Origin: an uncultured Alphaproteobacteria bacterium
Lineage (GTDB): Bacteria > Pseudomonadota > Alphaproteobacteria > HIMB59 > GCA-002718135
Direction of reading: 5' to 3'
Assembly: GCA_902590695.1 (NCBI GenBank)
Contig: CACIXR010000001.1
Span: 1 to 56,334, forward strand
Length of the DNA stretch: 56,334 nucleotides
The translations under genes and the position numbers were made by a program. The notes beneath the pieces were generated by a model, which was given only the letters and a program-made list of their open reading frames with translations, did no database searches and was not told the origin of the DNA. Shown here piece after piece: positions 19,058 to 28,808 of this stretch; positions within the stretch are counted from its first letter, which is position 1, and every line of letters starts with the position of its first letter.

Positions 19058-21961
19058 ATGAATGATACTTTCTTAAATAGTGCTAATGCTCCATATGTAG
19101 CCGAACTATATTCTAAATTTAGAAATGACCCTGAAAGTGTGGATACAACTTGGAAAGATTTTTTTAATAATTTAAATGAAGATGACTACTCTGTTCTTAA
19201 AGATTTTGGAGGACCAGAATGGAAAGAACGTCCATCAAGTATAATTGATAAAAATTACATAACCAAGGTCATAAAATCAAATGCGAATTATAATTCTGAG
19301 GAATTTAGAATTTCAACTTTAGATTCAATTAGAGCATTAAGATTAATAAGAGCTTTTAGAATTAATGGACATTTAATTGCGGATCTTGATCCTTTAGGAA
19401 TATCTGAAAGAGAGTATCCTCAAGAATTAGATTATAAAAGCTATGGTTTCATTGAATCAGATTTAGAAAAAGAAATATTCATTGATGGAAGTTTGGGTTT
19501 AGAAAAAGGTAAATTAAAAAATATTATTAAAATATTAAAAGAAACTTATTCTGCTTCAATTGGTGTTGAATTTTTACACATACAACAAGCTGATCAAAAA
19601 CAATGGGTCCAAGAAAGAATTGAAGAAGTAAGAAATAAAACAAATTTTACAAATGAGGGAAAAAAAGCAATCTATAAAAGATTAGTTGAATCAGAACTAT
19701 TTGAGCAGTTTTTAGATAAAAAGTTTTTAGGTACAAAGAGATACGGTATCGAAGGTGGTGAAGCGATGATACCTGGGATAGAGCAAATTGTTAAACAGGC
19801 ATGTTTGTCTGGAATTGAAGATATTATTATTGGAACAGCTCATCGAGGGAGACTAACACTTCTATCAAGTGTTTTGGAAATGCCTTACAAAAAAATATTA
19901 TCAAAATTCCAAGGATCTTTAAACGATCCAAATGAGGTACTAGGTTCGGGTGATGTAAAATATCATTTAGGAGTTTCTGCTGATCGTGAATTTGAAAAAA
20001 AGAAAATTCATTTATCGCTCACTTCTAACCCATCACATTTAGAAGCAGTTAACCCAGTTGTGGCAGGAAAAGTAAGAGCTAAACAAACTTTAGCTAAAGA
20101 TAAAACAACAGATAAAGTTATAGGTTTATTAATTCACGGAGATGCAGCAATAGCTGGACAAGGAGTTGTGGCCGAAACATTTGCTATGTCACAATTAAGA
20201 GGGTTTAAAACAGGTGGTACTATTCATTTTGTAATTAACAATCAGATAGGTTTTACAACTATGCCACAATATGGACGATCAGCACCTTATTGTACTGAAA
20301 TTGCAAAAATGGTTCAGGCACCAATATTTCATGTTAATGGCGATGACCCAGAAGCAGTAGTTCATGTTTGTAGACTTGCAACGGAATTTAGAAATAAATT
20401 TAAAGTCGATGTTGTTGTAGATATGTTTTGCTACAGAAGATCAGGACATAACGAAGCTGATGAACCTTCTTTTACTCAGCCACTAATGTATAAGGCTATC
20501 AAAAAACAAATCACTACAAGAAAAAAATATGAAAAAAAATTAATTGAGAATAATACTCTTTCAGAAGAAGAATCTAGAGACATTGTAGATTCTTTTAAAA
20601 ATTTTTTAGATAAAGAATTTGAATCAACTAAAAATTATAAACCAAATAAAGTAGATTGGTTAGAGGGAACTTGGAAAGGTTTATCTACTGCAACATTTGA
20701 TGCAAGAAGAGGAAAAACATCTGTAAAAGAAAAAAAATTAATTAACGTTGCTAAAAAAATTCATGAAATACCTGCAGATTTTAATGCTCATAGAAGAATA
20801 AAAAAAATTTATGGGGATCGATTAACAAGTGTCATCAACGGAAAAGGTATTGATTGGGCAACCTCTGAAAGTTTAGCTTTAGCAACACTTCTTGATGAGG
20901 GATACGGTGTTCGAATATCTGGACAAGATGTTGGAAGAGGAACATTTAGTCATAGACATGGTGTTCTATATGATCAAGAAAATGAAAATCGTTTTGTTCC
21001 ATTAAGACACTTTCAAAACAAGCAAGGTTACTTTGAAATTATAGATAGTTTTTTATCTGAGTTTGGTGTTCTTGGTTTTGAATATGGATATTCACAAGTA
21101 GATCCTAAGACACTTGTTATATGGGAAGCGCAGTTTGGTGATTTTGCAAATGGCGCACAAATTATGATTGATCAATTCATTAGTTCTGGAGAAAGAAAAT
21201 GGTTGAGAATGTCTGGTTTAACGATGCTTCTTCCCCACGGACATGAGGGCCAAGGTCCTGAGCATACAAGTGGAAGATTAGAAAGATTTTTACAGATGTG
21301 TGCGGAAGATAATATGCAAATTGTTAATTGCACAAGTCCTGCTAATTATTTTCATGTTTTAAGAAGGCAACTACATAGAAACTTTAGGAAACCTCTAATT
21401 ATATTTACACCAAAATCTACACTTAGACATAAATCTAATGTTTCTAATATTGAGGATTATATTAATGGATCAACTTTTCATAGAATTCTTACTGATAAAT
21501 TATCTGTTAAAGAAAAAAGGAAAAATAAAAGATTAATCATTTGCTCTGGTAAAATATATTTTGAACTTGCAGATCACATAGCAAAAAATAAAATTAAAAA
21601 TCTCTCTATAATAAGATTGGAGCAGATTTATCCATTTCCTTATGAAAACTTTAGAGATGAATTAAAACATTATACTGATGCAGAAATTATCTGGGCACAA
21701 GAAGAGCCAAAAAATATGGGTGCCTGGGGTTTTGTGAAAGGTAGATTGGAAAGTGTTATGCAGGAAGCCAAAGTTAAACAAGAAAAAATATTCTATGTTG
21801 GTAGAAGTCCAGCTGCGTCTCCTGCCGCTGGTTCTTTAGAAAGACACTTAAGTAACCAAGAAACTATTATAAAAATGGCAACTGAAGATTCGATTAGCAA
21901 AATTATCAAATCTTGGGCAGGTATTTCAACAAAATTAAAGACTAATCTGCCAATTGAATAA
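19058..21961 (+). CDS. sucA: 2-oxoglutarate dehydrogenase E1 component
   Basis: SucA decarboxylates 2-oxoglutarate with thiamine diphosphate and passes succinyl to the E2 lipoyl arm. The 967-residue product is full length. The N-terminal ANAPYVAELYSKFRNDPE is the segment thought to dock E2. GTAHRGRLTLLSSVLEMP is near 263. The thiamine-diphosphate motif runs from HGDAAIAGQGVVAE to INNQIGFTT near 370-410, and RRSGHNEADEPSFTQP follows near 468. The C-terminal half includes GQDVGRGTFSHRHGV. A short AT-rich gap of 51 bases separates it from sucD; sucB follows after 31 bases. Confidence 0.97.
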   Translation: MNDTFLNSANAPYVAELYSKFRNDPESVDTTWKDFFNNLNEDDYSVLKDFGGPEWKERPSSIIDKNYITKVIKSNANYNSEEFRISTLDSIRALRLIRAFRINGHLIADLDPLGISEREYPQELDYKSYGFIESDLEKEIFIDGSLGLEKGKLKNIIKILKETYSASIGVEFLHIQQADQKQWVQERIEEVRNKTNFTNEGKKAIYKRLVESELFEQFLDKKFLGTKRYGIEGGEAMIPGIEQIVKQACLSGIEDIIIGTAHRGRLTLLSSVLEMPYKKILSKFQGSLNDPNEVLGSGDVKYHLGVSADREFEKKKIHLSLTSNPSHLEAVNPVVAGKVRAKQTLAKDKTTDKVIGLLIHGDAAIAGQGVVAETFAMSQLRGFKTGGTIHFVINNQIGFTTMPQYGRSAPYCTEIAKMVQAPIFHVNGDDPEAVVHVCRLATEFRNKFKVDVVVDMFCYRRSGHNEADEPSFTQPLMYKAIKKQITTRKKYEKKLIENNTLSEEESRDIVDSFKNFLDKEFESTKNYKPNKVDWLEGTWKGLSTATFDARRGKTSVKEKKLINVAKKIHEIPADFNAHRRIKKIYGDRLTSVINGKGIDWATSESLALATLLDEGYGVRISGQDVGRGTFSHRHGVLYDQENENRFVPLRHFQNKQGYFEIIDSFLSEFGVLGFEYGYSQVDPKTLVIWEAQFGDFANGAQIMIDQFISSGERKWLRMSGLTMLLPHGHEGQGPEHTSGRLERFLQMCAEDNMQIVNCTSPANYFHVLRRQLHRNFRKPLIIFTPKSTLRHKSNVSNIEDYINGSTFHRILTDKLSVKEKRKNKRLIICSGKIYFELADHIAKNKIKNLSIIRLEQIYPFPYENFRDELKHYTDAEIIWAQEEPKNMGAWGFVKGRLESVMQEAKVKQEKIFYVGRSPAASPAAGSLERHLSNQETIIKMATEDSISKIIKSWAGISTKLKTNLPIE

Positions 21962-21992
21962 ATTGACGTAAATGTTATTAAGCATTTAATTA

Positions 21993-23174
21993 ATGAGCAC
22001 TGAATTAATAGTTCCAACACTTGGAGAGTCAATTACGGAAGCAACTGTTTCAAAATGGCTTAAGAATATAGGTGATAATTTTGAAGCAGATGAACCTTTA
22101 GTTGAAATTGAGACAGACAAAATTACAGTTGAAGTACCAGCACCTCATGCAGGCTCTCTAAAAGAAATAAAAGTTTCTGAAGGAACTGATGTTGAAATTG
22201 GAGGTATTTTAGGAATCTTAGATGAATCTAAAGGTAAAAAACCAACTCCTAAAAAAACCGAAACTAAAGAAGAAAAGGTAAAAGAAGAAGTAAAAGAAGT
22301 TAAGGTTGAAACAAAATCTTCACCTGCCAAATCTTCACCATCTGCAAGAAAAATTGCTGAAGAAAATAATATTAAACTCGAAGATGTCACCTCATCCCGT
22401 TCTGATGGAAGAATTAATAAAGAAGATGTAGTTTCTCATCTTTCTTCTTCAAATAAAACAAGCACTAAGAAAGGTGAAAGAGAAGAAGTAATTAAAATGT
22501 CTAAAATCAGACAGACAATATCTAAACGTTTAAAGGAGGCTCAAAATACAGCAGCCATACTTACGACTTTCAATGAAATTGACATGTCCAAAGTTATGGA
22601 AATTAGAAAATCAAAAAACCAAGAATTTCAAAGTCGGTATGAGGTCAAATTAGGTTTCATGTCATTTTTTGTAAAAGCGGTAGTAAAAAGTTTGCAAGAG
22701 TATCCAGCTGTGAATGCTGAAATTAAAGATGAAAATATAATTTATAAAAATCATTTTGATATAGGTATAGCTGTTGGAACTGAAAAAGGATTAGTCGTAC
22801 CAATACTTAAAGATGCCGATCAATTGAGTTTTGGAGAAATAGAAACTAAAATTATTGATCTTGGTACAAAAGCCAAAGACGGAACGCTGACCATGGACGA
22901 TTTGACTGGTGGAACTTTTACAATTTCAAATGGTGGCGTTTACGGATCAATGCTCAGCACCCCAATAATCAATAGACCTCAATCTGGAATTTTAGGGATG
23001 CATAATATTCAAAAAAGAGCAGTAGTTGTAAATGATGAAATAGTAATTAGGCCAATGATGTATGTTGCATTAAGTTATGATCATAGAATTATTGATGGAA
23101 AAGAAAGTGTTGGATTTTTAGTGAAAGTGAAAGAACTTCTAGAAGATCCATCCGAATTAGTATTAGGAATATAA
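21993..23174 (+). CDS. sucB: Dihydrolipoyllysine succinyltransferase (2-oxoglutarate dehydrogenase E2)
   Basis: E2 moves the succinyl group from E1 to CoA by a swinging lipoyl arm. The 393-residue product has one lipoyl domain (residues 1-75) with the modified lysine K43 in [15 protein letters not shown] Lys/Glu/Val-rich linker (about 82-115) leads to the peripheral subunit-binding domain around [12 protein letters not shown] (about 116-150). The catalytic domain ends in [13 protein letters not shown], the active-site histidine motif. The C terminus LVLGI is usual for E2s. lpdA begins one base after the stop. Confidence 0.97.
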   Translation: MSTELIVPTLGESITEATVSKWLKNIGDNFEADEPLVEIETDKITVEVPAPHAGSLKEIKVSEGTDVEIGGILGILDESKGKKPTPKKTETKEEKVKEEVKEVKVETKSSPAKSSPSARKIAEENNIKLEDVTSSRSDGRINKEDVVSHLSSSNKTSTKKGEREEVIKMSKIRQTISKRLKEAQNTAAILTTFNEIDMSKVMEIRKSKNQEFQSRYEVKLGFMSFFVKAVVKSLQEYPAVNAEIKDENIIYKNHFDIGIAVGTEKGLVVPILKDADQLSFGEIETKIIDLGTKAKDGTLTMDDLTGGTFTISNGGVYGSMLSTPIINRPQSGILGMHNIQKRAVVVNDEIVIRPMMYVALSYDHRIIDGKESVGFLVKVKELLEDPSELVLGI

Positions 23175-23175
23175 A

Positions 23176-24573
23176 ATGGAAGATTTTGATTTAATAGTAA
23201 TTGGTGCGGGACCTGGCGGATATGTAGCTGCAATCAGAGCAGCTCAACTTGGAATGAAGGTTGCTTGTATAGAAAAAGAGCCATCACTTGGTGGAACTTG
23301 CTTGAACATTGGATGCATACCTTCTAAAGCATTATTAAATTCATCTGAAAAATTTGTTGAAATTTCAAATCATGCTGCAGAGCATGGCATAAAAACATCA
23401 AAGATTGATTTAGACCTAAATGTTTTGATGGATCGCAAAACTAAGATTGTAAAAAAACTTACAACAGGGATCGGTTTTTTATTTAAGAAAAATAAAATAA
23501 CGCATATTCCTGGCATGGCTTCATTTGTAGATAAAAATACTATTTCTGTTACAAATGGAAAAAATGAAATTACTGCCAGTGCTAAAAATTTTATTATCGC
23601 AACAGGATCATCTTCGATTGAGATACCAAATATTCCTGTTGATGAAAAACAAATAGTATCTTCAACAGGTGCTCTTTCTCTATCTAAAATACCAAAATCA
23701 CTCCTAGTTATTGGTGGTGGATATATTGGACTAGAGATGGGATCAGTATGGAGTAGATTAGGCTCAAAGGTAACAGTTGTTGAAGCTCTTGATAGAATTG
23801 TTCCAACTATGGATGGTGAAATTGCAAAAGAGTTTATGAAAATGTTAACTAAACAAGGATTAGAATTTAAATTATCCCATAAAGTTAGTTCTGCAAAATC
23901 TGGTAAGTCTGGTGTAGATGTTGAGATGGAAACATCAGATAAAAAGAAAATAAAAGAAAACTACGAAATAGTTTTAATGTCAGTAGGAAGAAAACCAAAC
24001 ACAGAGGGACTGGGTCTCGAAAAAATTGGTATTAAATTAACCGCAAAAAAATCCATTGAGATTAAAGATAATTTTCAAACTTCTGTTGAAGGAATCTACG
24101 CAATTGGCGATGTAGCTCCAGGACCAATGCTAGCACACAAAGCTGAAGAAGAAGGAGTGGCTTGTGTTGAATTTATAAACGGTCAAAAACCTCATATAAA
24201 TTACGACGCTATACCAGCGATTGTTTATACCAATCCAGAGATAGCATCAGTTGGAAAAACAGAGGAACAACTCAAGCAAGAAAAGAAAGACTTCAAGGTT
24301 GGAAAATTTCCTTTTATGGCAAATGGCCGTGCCTTAACTACCTCTGCATCAGAAGGATTTGTTAAAATTTTGGTTGATAAACAAACAGATGAAATTTTAG
24401 GTGCTCATATAATCGGCCATGATGCTGGACAGTTGATCGCTGAAATTGTTACGACAATAGAATTTGGTGGTAGTGCAGAAGATATTGCTAGAGTATGTCA
24501 TGCTCATCCGACAACTAGTGAAGCAGTAAAAGAAGCAGCTTTAAGTGTAGATGGTAGAGCAATTCATATTTAA
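23176..24573 (+). CDS. lpdA: Dihydrolipoyl dehydrogenase (E3)
   Basis: E3 reoxidises dihydrolipoamide with FAD and NAD for 2-oxoacid dehydrogenase complexes. The 465-residue protein has the FAD fold VIGAGPGGYVAAIRAA near 8 and the redox-active pair C42/C47 in GGTCLNIGCIPSK. The NAD fold VIGGGYIGLEMGSVWSRLG lies near 178, YAIGDVAPGPMLAHKA near 308, and the catalytic HAHPTTSEAVKEA near 443. No lipoyl domain is fused to it. Its stop shares a TTAA with the stop of the convergent DUF1737 gene, so this TCA operon has no room for a terminator of its own. Confidence 0.97.
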   Translation: MEDFDLIVIGAGPGGYVAAIRAAQLGMKVACIEKEPSLGGTCLNIGCIPSKALLNSSEKFVEISNHAAEHGIKTSKIDLDLNVLMDRKTKIVKKLTTGIGFLFKKNKITHIPGMASFVDKNTISVTNGKNEITASAKNFIIATGSSSIEIPNIPVDEKQIVSSTGALSLSKIPKSLLVIGGGYIGLEMGSVWSRLGSKVTVVEALDRIVPTMDGEIAKEFMKMLTKQGLEFKLSHKVSSAKSGKSGVDVEMETSDKKKIKENYEIVLMSVGRKPNTEGLGLEKIGIKLTAKKSIEIKDNFQTSVEGIYAIGDVAPGPMLAHKAEEEGVACVEFINGQKPHINYDAIPAIVYTNPEIASVGKTEEQLKQEKKDFKVGKFPFMANGRALTTSASEGFVKILVDKQTDEILGAHIIGHDAGQLIAEIVTTIEFGGSAEDIARVCHAHPTTSEAVKEAALSVDGRAIHI

Positions 24574-24773
24574 ATTTTAGCTAGATCCATTCCTTTTTTG
24601 TATTTTTTTGATGATTGTTTTACAACTGCTTGACCGCACCTCATAACTTTTCTTTTATGATCAAAAGTCATTTTTGGTTCACCATGTAATTTCCATCCAT
24701 TAGAGAGTGCCTCTGTTACTCTTTGGCAAAAATCAACAGTGTCATCATCTGTAATAAATCTATAACCTTTCAT
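24570..24773 (-). CDS. DUF1737 domain protein
   Basis: A 67-residue protein of unknown function. The family pattern is plain: YRFITDDDTVDFCQRV, then EALSNGWKLHGEP, and KVMRCGQAVVK. DUF1737 proteins are short and occur in alphaproteobacteria and some other proteobacteria. A good Shine-Dalgarno (GGAAGG) precedes the ATG. The gene lies 12 bases after the DUF484 gene and is probably the last gene of the fsa-DUF484 transcript. It ends inside the last codons of lpdA, overlapping by four bases. The position after DUF484 is where xerC often stands in relatives. Confidence 0.75.
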   Translation of the reverse strand: MKGYRFITDDDTVDFCQRVTEALSNGWKLHGEPKMTFDHKRKVMRCGQAVVKQSSKKYKKGMDLAKI

Positions 24774-24785
24774 TTTACCTTCCTT

Positions 24786-25448
24786 TCATTTAATACTTAA
24801 TAAATTTACTTCTATAATTTTAATTAAGTACTCAACAAGATCAGTTTGCATATCAACTGTGAATTTATTTTTATCTTTTGATCCCATAGCCAATATTAGA
24901 CTATCTTCACGAAATTTAACTTTTAATAAAATATACGATTTTATCGTTGCTGATTTATTAGGAAAAAATAAAAGTAAACCTTTTGGATTTTGATTTAAAT
25001 TTGTAACCATTTTGTTTTTAAAATAACTATTTGCAATTTTAATGTCTAGTTGTGATAAGTTTTCTGCTTTAATATTTTCATTTGTAACAAAACAATTCAT
25101 TTCATCACAACCTAAAATTGTTTTAAGATCATTTTTAATTAAGCTTATTAATTTTTGTAAACTTTTTATATTTAGAATTCTAATTGTAGATTTTAGAATT
25201 CTTTTTTGAGCATTTAAATGACTTTTTCCTGCAAGTAGTACTTTTGTCATTTGATTTTGTAGATCTATATTTTGTTGCGATATTTTTTTATATCTATAAG
25301 CTTCTAAATCAACAACCTTATCAGAACTATTATCTACGGTTGGAAAATTTAGTTCATTAACTAATTCTGAATTTTTGACAAAAAAATTTTTATTTTTTTT
25401 TAAAAAATTTATTATTTGTTTTTCACTAATTTCATCTTCATGGGCCAT
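24786..25448 (-). CDS. DUF484 family protein
   Basis: DUF484 proteins have an N-terminal helical part and a GAF-like domain; their function is not established. The 220-residue product starts MAHEDEISEKQIINFL, with the family pattern of a short FLKKNKNFFVKNSELVNEL helix set and VVDLEAYR near 45. A heptad-rich stretch of about 40 residues follows before the GAF-like region (about 95-215). An upstream in-frame ATG at 25490 lies inside the preceding gene, so I use 25448, five bases after the fsa stop. The order fsa-DUF484, divergent from priA, is typical of alphaproteobacteria. Confidence 0.78.
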   Translation of the reverse strand: MAHEDEISEKQIINFLKKNKNFFVKNSELVNELNFPTVDNSSDKVVDLEAYRYKKISQQNIDLQNQMTKVLLAGKSHLNAQKRILKSTIRILNIKSLQKLISLIKNDLKTILGCDEMNCFVTNENIKAENLSQLDIKIANSYFKNKMVTNLNQNPKGLLLFFPNKSATIKSYILLKVKFREDSLILAMGSKDKNKFTVDMQTDLVEYLIKIIEVNLLSIK

Positions 25449-25453
25449 GACGA

Positions 25454-26113
25454 TTATTTTGGCAAGATTTGCTGTCCTGTTTTTGCCCAATCATCAAGAA
25501 ATGCTTTAAGTCCTTTATCTGTCAGAGGATGTTTATATAATTCGTGAATAACTTTAGGTGGTAGAGTTGAAACATGGGCACCAATTACAGCTGCATCAAT
25601 AAGATGTTGAGTGTTTCTTACCGAAGCAACTAATACTTCCGTATCAAATCCATAATTTTCATACATTATTACTATATCTGAAATCAGATCCATTCCTTTT
25701 TCACCAATGTCATCTAATCTTCCCACAAAAGGAGATATAAATGTTGCACCAACTTTAGCGGCTAGTATTGCTTGAGCAGCACTAAAACATAATGTTACAT
25801 TTACCATGATATCTTTTTCTCTAAGAGCTTTGCAAGTTTGAAGACCAGCAGGTGTAAGAGGAACTTTTACAGCAACATTCTTAGCTAATGATGCTAAGTA
25901 CTCACCTTCTTCAAGCATTTTGTTATATTCCATTGCTGTCACTTCTGCACTTACTGGACCGGATACTATTGAGCAAATTGTTTTAATTGTTTCTCCCATA
26001 TCCTTACCACTTTTTGCAATAAGAGATGGGTTTGTCGTAACACCATCTATTAATCCACTAGGCATTAACTCTTCAATCTCTGGTATATCGGCAGTGTCTA
26101 TAAAAAATTTCAT
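25454..26113 (-). CDS. fsa: Transaldolase / fructose-6-phosphate aldolase-like protein
   Basis: A small (219-residue) class I aldolase of the transaldolase superfamily. It moves a dihydroxyacetone unit between sugar phosphates (pentose phosphate pathway) or splits fructose 6-phosphate. It opens [16 protein letters not shown] and has [13 protein letters not shown] near 27, the Schiff-base lysine in [13 protein letters not shown] near 83, [16 protein letters not shown] near 105 and [13 protein letters not shown] near 127. Sequence alone does not settle transaldolase against aldolase activity; no longer transaldolase occurs in this window. It is divergent from priA across 63 bases. Confidence 0.9.
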   Translation of the reverse strand: MKFFIDTADIPEIEELMPSGLIDGVTTNPSLIAKSGKDMGETIKTICSIVSGPVSAEVTAMEYNKMLEEGEYLASLAKNVAVKVPLTPAGLQTCKALREKDIMVNVTLCFSAAQAILAAKVGATFISPFVGRLDDIGEKGMDLISDIVIMYENYGFDTEVLVASVRNTQHLIDAAVIGAHVSTLPPKVIHELYKHPLTDKGLKAFLDDWAKTGQQILPK

Positions 26114-26176
26114 TGTTTGTTGTATACCATATACAAGTTATTTAGAAAGTTAACATATAAAAAAAACATAAATATA

Positions 26177-28132
26177 ATGTTGTACGATGTAGTAGTAACA
26201 AGACCTTTCGATAAAGTTTTCACCTATTCTTCAACAAATGAGCAACTTGAAATTGGTCAAGTAGTCTTAGTTCCATTTGGAAAAAAAATAGAAGCTGGAA
26301 TTATTTGGAAGAAGAATGTTAAAAATCCTGGATATGATATTAAAGAGGTTACACAAATTTGTAATGATCTTATCCTTCAGAGTTCTTCAATCGATTTTAT
26401 AAATTGGATCGCAAGTTATACTTTAGCTCCACTAGGAGCAGTTTTAAAATTATTTCTTATTAATAATGATATAGTTGAATTTGATAAAGAAAAATTAGAT
26501 AGTTTCAATAACACCAAACCTTCTTTAGTGACCTTAAGTGAAGAGCAAGCAAATTCATTCAAAGAAATTACTCAATCATTTAATAAATCAAATAAACCTG
26601 TTTTATTAGAAGGTGTAACAGGCTCTGGTAAAACTGAAGTATATTTTGAAATAATAGATAAATTTTTAAAAGAAAAAAAACAAATATTAATAATGGTTCC
26701 AGAAATTAGCCTAACACCGCAATTAGAGACAAGAGTAAAGAAGCGTTTTGGAATGGAAGTGTGTTTGTGGCATTCTAAAATTACAAAAAAAAATAGGCAA
26801 AAAATTTGGCATAAATGTTTTGTTGGAGATCCAGTAATTGTTATTGGTGCTCGTTCAAGTTTGTTTCTTCCTTTTACAAACTTAGGATTGATTGTTGTCG
26901 ATGAAGAACATGATTCTAGTTATAAACAAGAGGACAATATACGTTACCAAGCAAGAGATCTTGCAGTTGTAAGAGCTAAAATTGAAAAAAATTTTATATT
27001 ATTAGCTTCAGCAACGCCGTCTTTAGAAACAATAAATAATGTTAAAATTAAAAAATATGATCAAGTCTATTTATCAAAACAATTTTCTGGAACTCCATTA
27101 CCTGAAATTTCTATAATTGATTTAAATAAAAATAAACTTGATAAAGATAAATGGATTTCACAATCAATTATAGATTCTATTTCTCAGTGCTTAGAAAATA
27201 AGGAACAAACTCTTATTTTTTTAAACCGTAGAGGATATTCTCCATTAACCTTATGTAACAGTTGTGGATTCAGATATGAATGTGATCAGTGTTCATCATG
27301 GATGGTTATGCATCAACACAAAAAAGTTTTCTTATGTCATCAATGTGGAACTATAAAAAAATTAAATTTAGATTGTCCTCAATGTAATGAAAAAGATAGT
27401 ATAAAATTTGTTGGTCCTGGAGTTGAGAGAGTTGCAGAGGAGCTAAAAGAATTCTTTCCTGGGAAAAATATTTCCATCATGTCTAGCGACAACGTTAACA
27501 CACCAAACAAAATTAAAAAATTTATTACTGATATAAACAACAAAGATATAGATATAATTGTAGCTACACAAATAATGGCAAAAGGATATGATTTTCCAAA
27601 TTTGTCATTAGTAGGAATAGTTGATGCGGACGCAGGATTATTTGGTGGTGATCCTAGAGCTATAGAAAAAACTTTTAATCTACTTCAGCAAGTTGGAGGA
27701 AGAGCTGGTAGAGGAAAAAAAATTGGTAAAGTTTTTCTTCAAACATATTTTCCAGACCAAGAAATAATTAAGTCGATTCAACTTCGAGAAAGAGAAGCTT
27801 TTATTGAAAGGGCTTTGGAAGAGAGAAAGAATTTTAATATACCTCCTTTTGGTTTTATGACTTCAATAATTCTTTCTAGTCATACAAAAGCTTTAGTTCT
27901 TAAACAAGCTTCAAGACTGGCTCAACAAGATCAAAATACTGAAAATATTAAAATTCTAGGTCCAGTTGAAGCTCCAATTTTTTTGCTTAGAGGACAATAT
28001 CGGTACAGAATATTATTGAAGAGCAATAGTAGAAAAAATCTGAATAAATTCACAAAAAAAATTGTCGAAAAGACTAAATTACCTTCTTCTGTAAAGTTAA
28101 TTATTGATGTCGATCCCTACTCATTTATGTAA
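26177..28132 (+). CDS. priA: Primosomal replication protein N' (PriA helicase)
   Basis: PriA recognises stalled forks and reloads the replisome. The 651-residue protein has the N-terminal 3'-end binding domain (MLYDVVVTRPFDKVFTYS), Walker A GVTGSGKTEVYFE near 156 and the DEEH box VDEEHDSSYKQ near 250. Four pairs of zinc cysteines lie in the segment from CNSCGF to CPQCNE (about 364-415), and the helicase motif VGGRAGRGKK is near 525. It is shorter than E. coli PriA (732). An ATG at 26117 in frame would add 20 basic residues overlapping the fsa promoter region, so ATG 26177 is preferred. Confidence 0.95.
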   Translation: MLYDVVVTRPFDKVFTYSSTNEQLEIGQVVLVPFGKKIEAGIIWKKNVKNPGYDIKEVTQICNDLILQSSSIDFINWIASYTLAPLGAVLKLFLINNDIVEFDKEKLDSFNNTKPSLVTLSEEQANSFKEITQSFNKSNKPVLLEGVTGSGKTEVYFEIIDKFLKEKKQILIMVPEISLTPQLETRVKKRFGMEVCLWHSKITKKNRQKIWHKCFVGDPVIVIGARSSLFLPFTNLGLIVVDEEHDSSYKQEDNIRYQARDLAVVRAKIEKNFILLASATPSLETINNVKIKKYDQVYLSKQFSGTPLPEISIIDLNKNKLDKDKWISQSIIDSISQCLENKEQTLIFLNRRGYSPLTLCNSCGFRYECDQCSSWMVMHQHKKVFLCHQCGTIKKLNLDCPQCNEKDSIKFVGPGVERVAEELKEFFPGKNISIMSSDNVNTPNKIKKFITDINNKDIDIIVATQIMAKGYDFPNLSLVGIVDADAGLFGGDPRAIEKTFNLLQQVGGRAGRGKKIGKVFLQTYFPDQEIIKSIQLREREAFIERALEERKNFNIPPFGFMTSIILSSHTKALVLKQASRLAQQDQNTENIKILGPVEAPIFLLRGQYRYRILLKSNSRKNLNKFTKKIVEKTKLPSSVKLIIDVDPYSFM

Positions 28133-28250
28133 TTTACCCACAATTTTAAAAATATCTTCGATTTAACTCATTTGACGCACAAACTGACAGTTTACCTACT
28201 TTTTCTGATGTGTTAATAGCCTATCTCTAAACTTCTTATGAGCGTAATTT
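28133..28250 (+). promoter_or_regulatory. Intergenic region in front of the atp operon
   Basis: This 118-base gap after priA must carry the atp promoter if priA does not read through. TTGACG at 28172-28177 is a good -35 match, but the hexamer 17 bases later (CCTACT) is a poor -10. A TTAATA at 28213-28218 has no matching -35. I see no hairpin with a T run, so no terminator for priA can be called either. The mark is tentative. Confidence 0.25.
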
Positions 28251-28808
28251 ATGGCATCTAATACATTATCTGGAGACCTTATATCTGAAAGGTACGGAGC
28301 TGCTCTCTATGATCTTGCTTCTGAAAAAAAATGTATTGATGATATTCTAAATGACTTTGAATTAGTGCTAAAAGCATTGAAAGAAAGTTCAGAATTAAGA
28401 CAAGTAATTAAAAGTCCATTAGTAAATTCAGATGAGAAGCTTAATATTTTGCTAAAATTATTTTCTAAAGCAAATTTACATAATCTTACGACAACTTTTT
28501 TAAAAGTTCTTGATAGCAATAAAAGAATTTCAAATATCGGTTCTATTATTTTACAATTTAAAAAAATAAACTCTGAAAAAAGAGGTGATATTACTGCTGA
28601 CATAACATCAGCAAACATATTATCTGATGATGAAAAAAATAATATTACAAATCAACTTAAAAAATCTTTAGGTGAAAAATTATCTTTAAATTTTGATGTT
28701 GATGAAGACATTATTGGTGGTTTAATTGTTAAGGTTGGTTCCAAAATGATTGATACATCTATAGCGAATAAAATTAATAAACTTAAAATTGCAATGAAGG
28801 GGGCATAA
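28251..28808 (+). CDS. atpH: ATP synthase F1 delta subunit
   Basis: The delta subunit joins the F1 head to the peripheral stalk. The 185-residue product has the family opening [15 protein letters not shown] near 11, and the C-terminal signature [18 protein letters not shown] near 150, which matches the delta pattern. atpHAGDC without atpB, E or F is the usual split arrangement in alphaproteobacteria, where the F0 genes lie elsewhere. The atpA ATG shares a base with the atpH stop. Confidence 0.95.
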   Translation: MASNTLSGDLISERYGAALYDLASEKKCIDDILNDFELVLKALKESSELRQVIKSPLVNSDEKLNILLKLFSKANLHNLTTTFLKVLDSNKRISNIGSIILQFKKINSEKRGDITADITSANILSDDEKNNITNQLKKSLGEKLSLNFDVDEDIIGGLIVKVGSKMIDTSIANKINKLKIAMKGA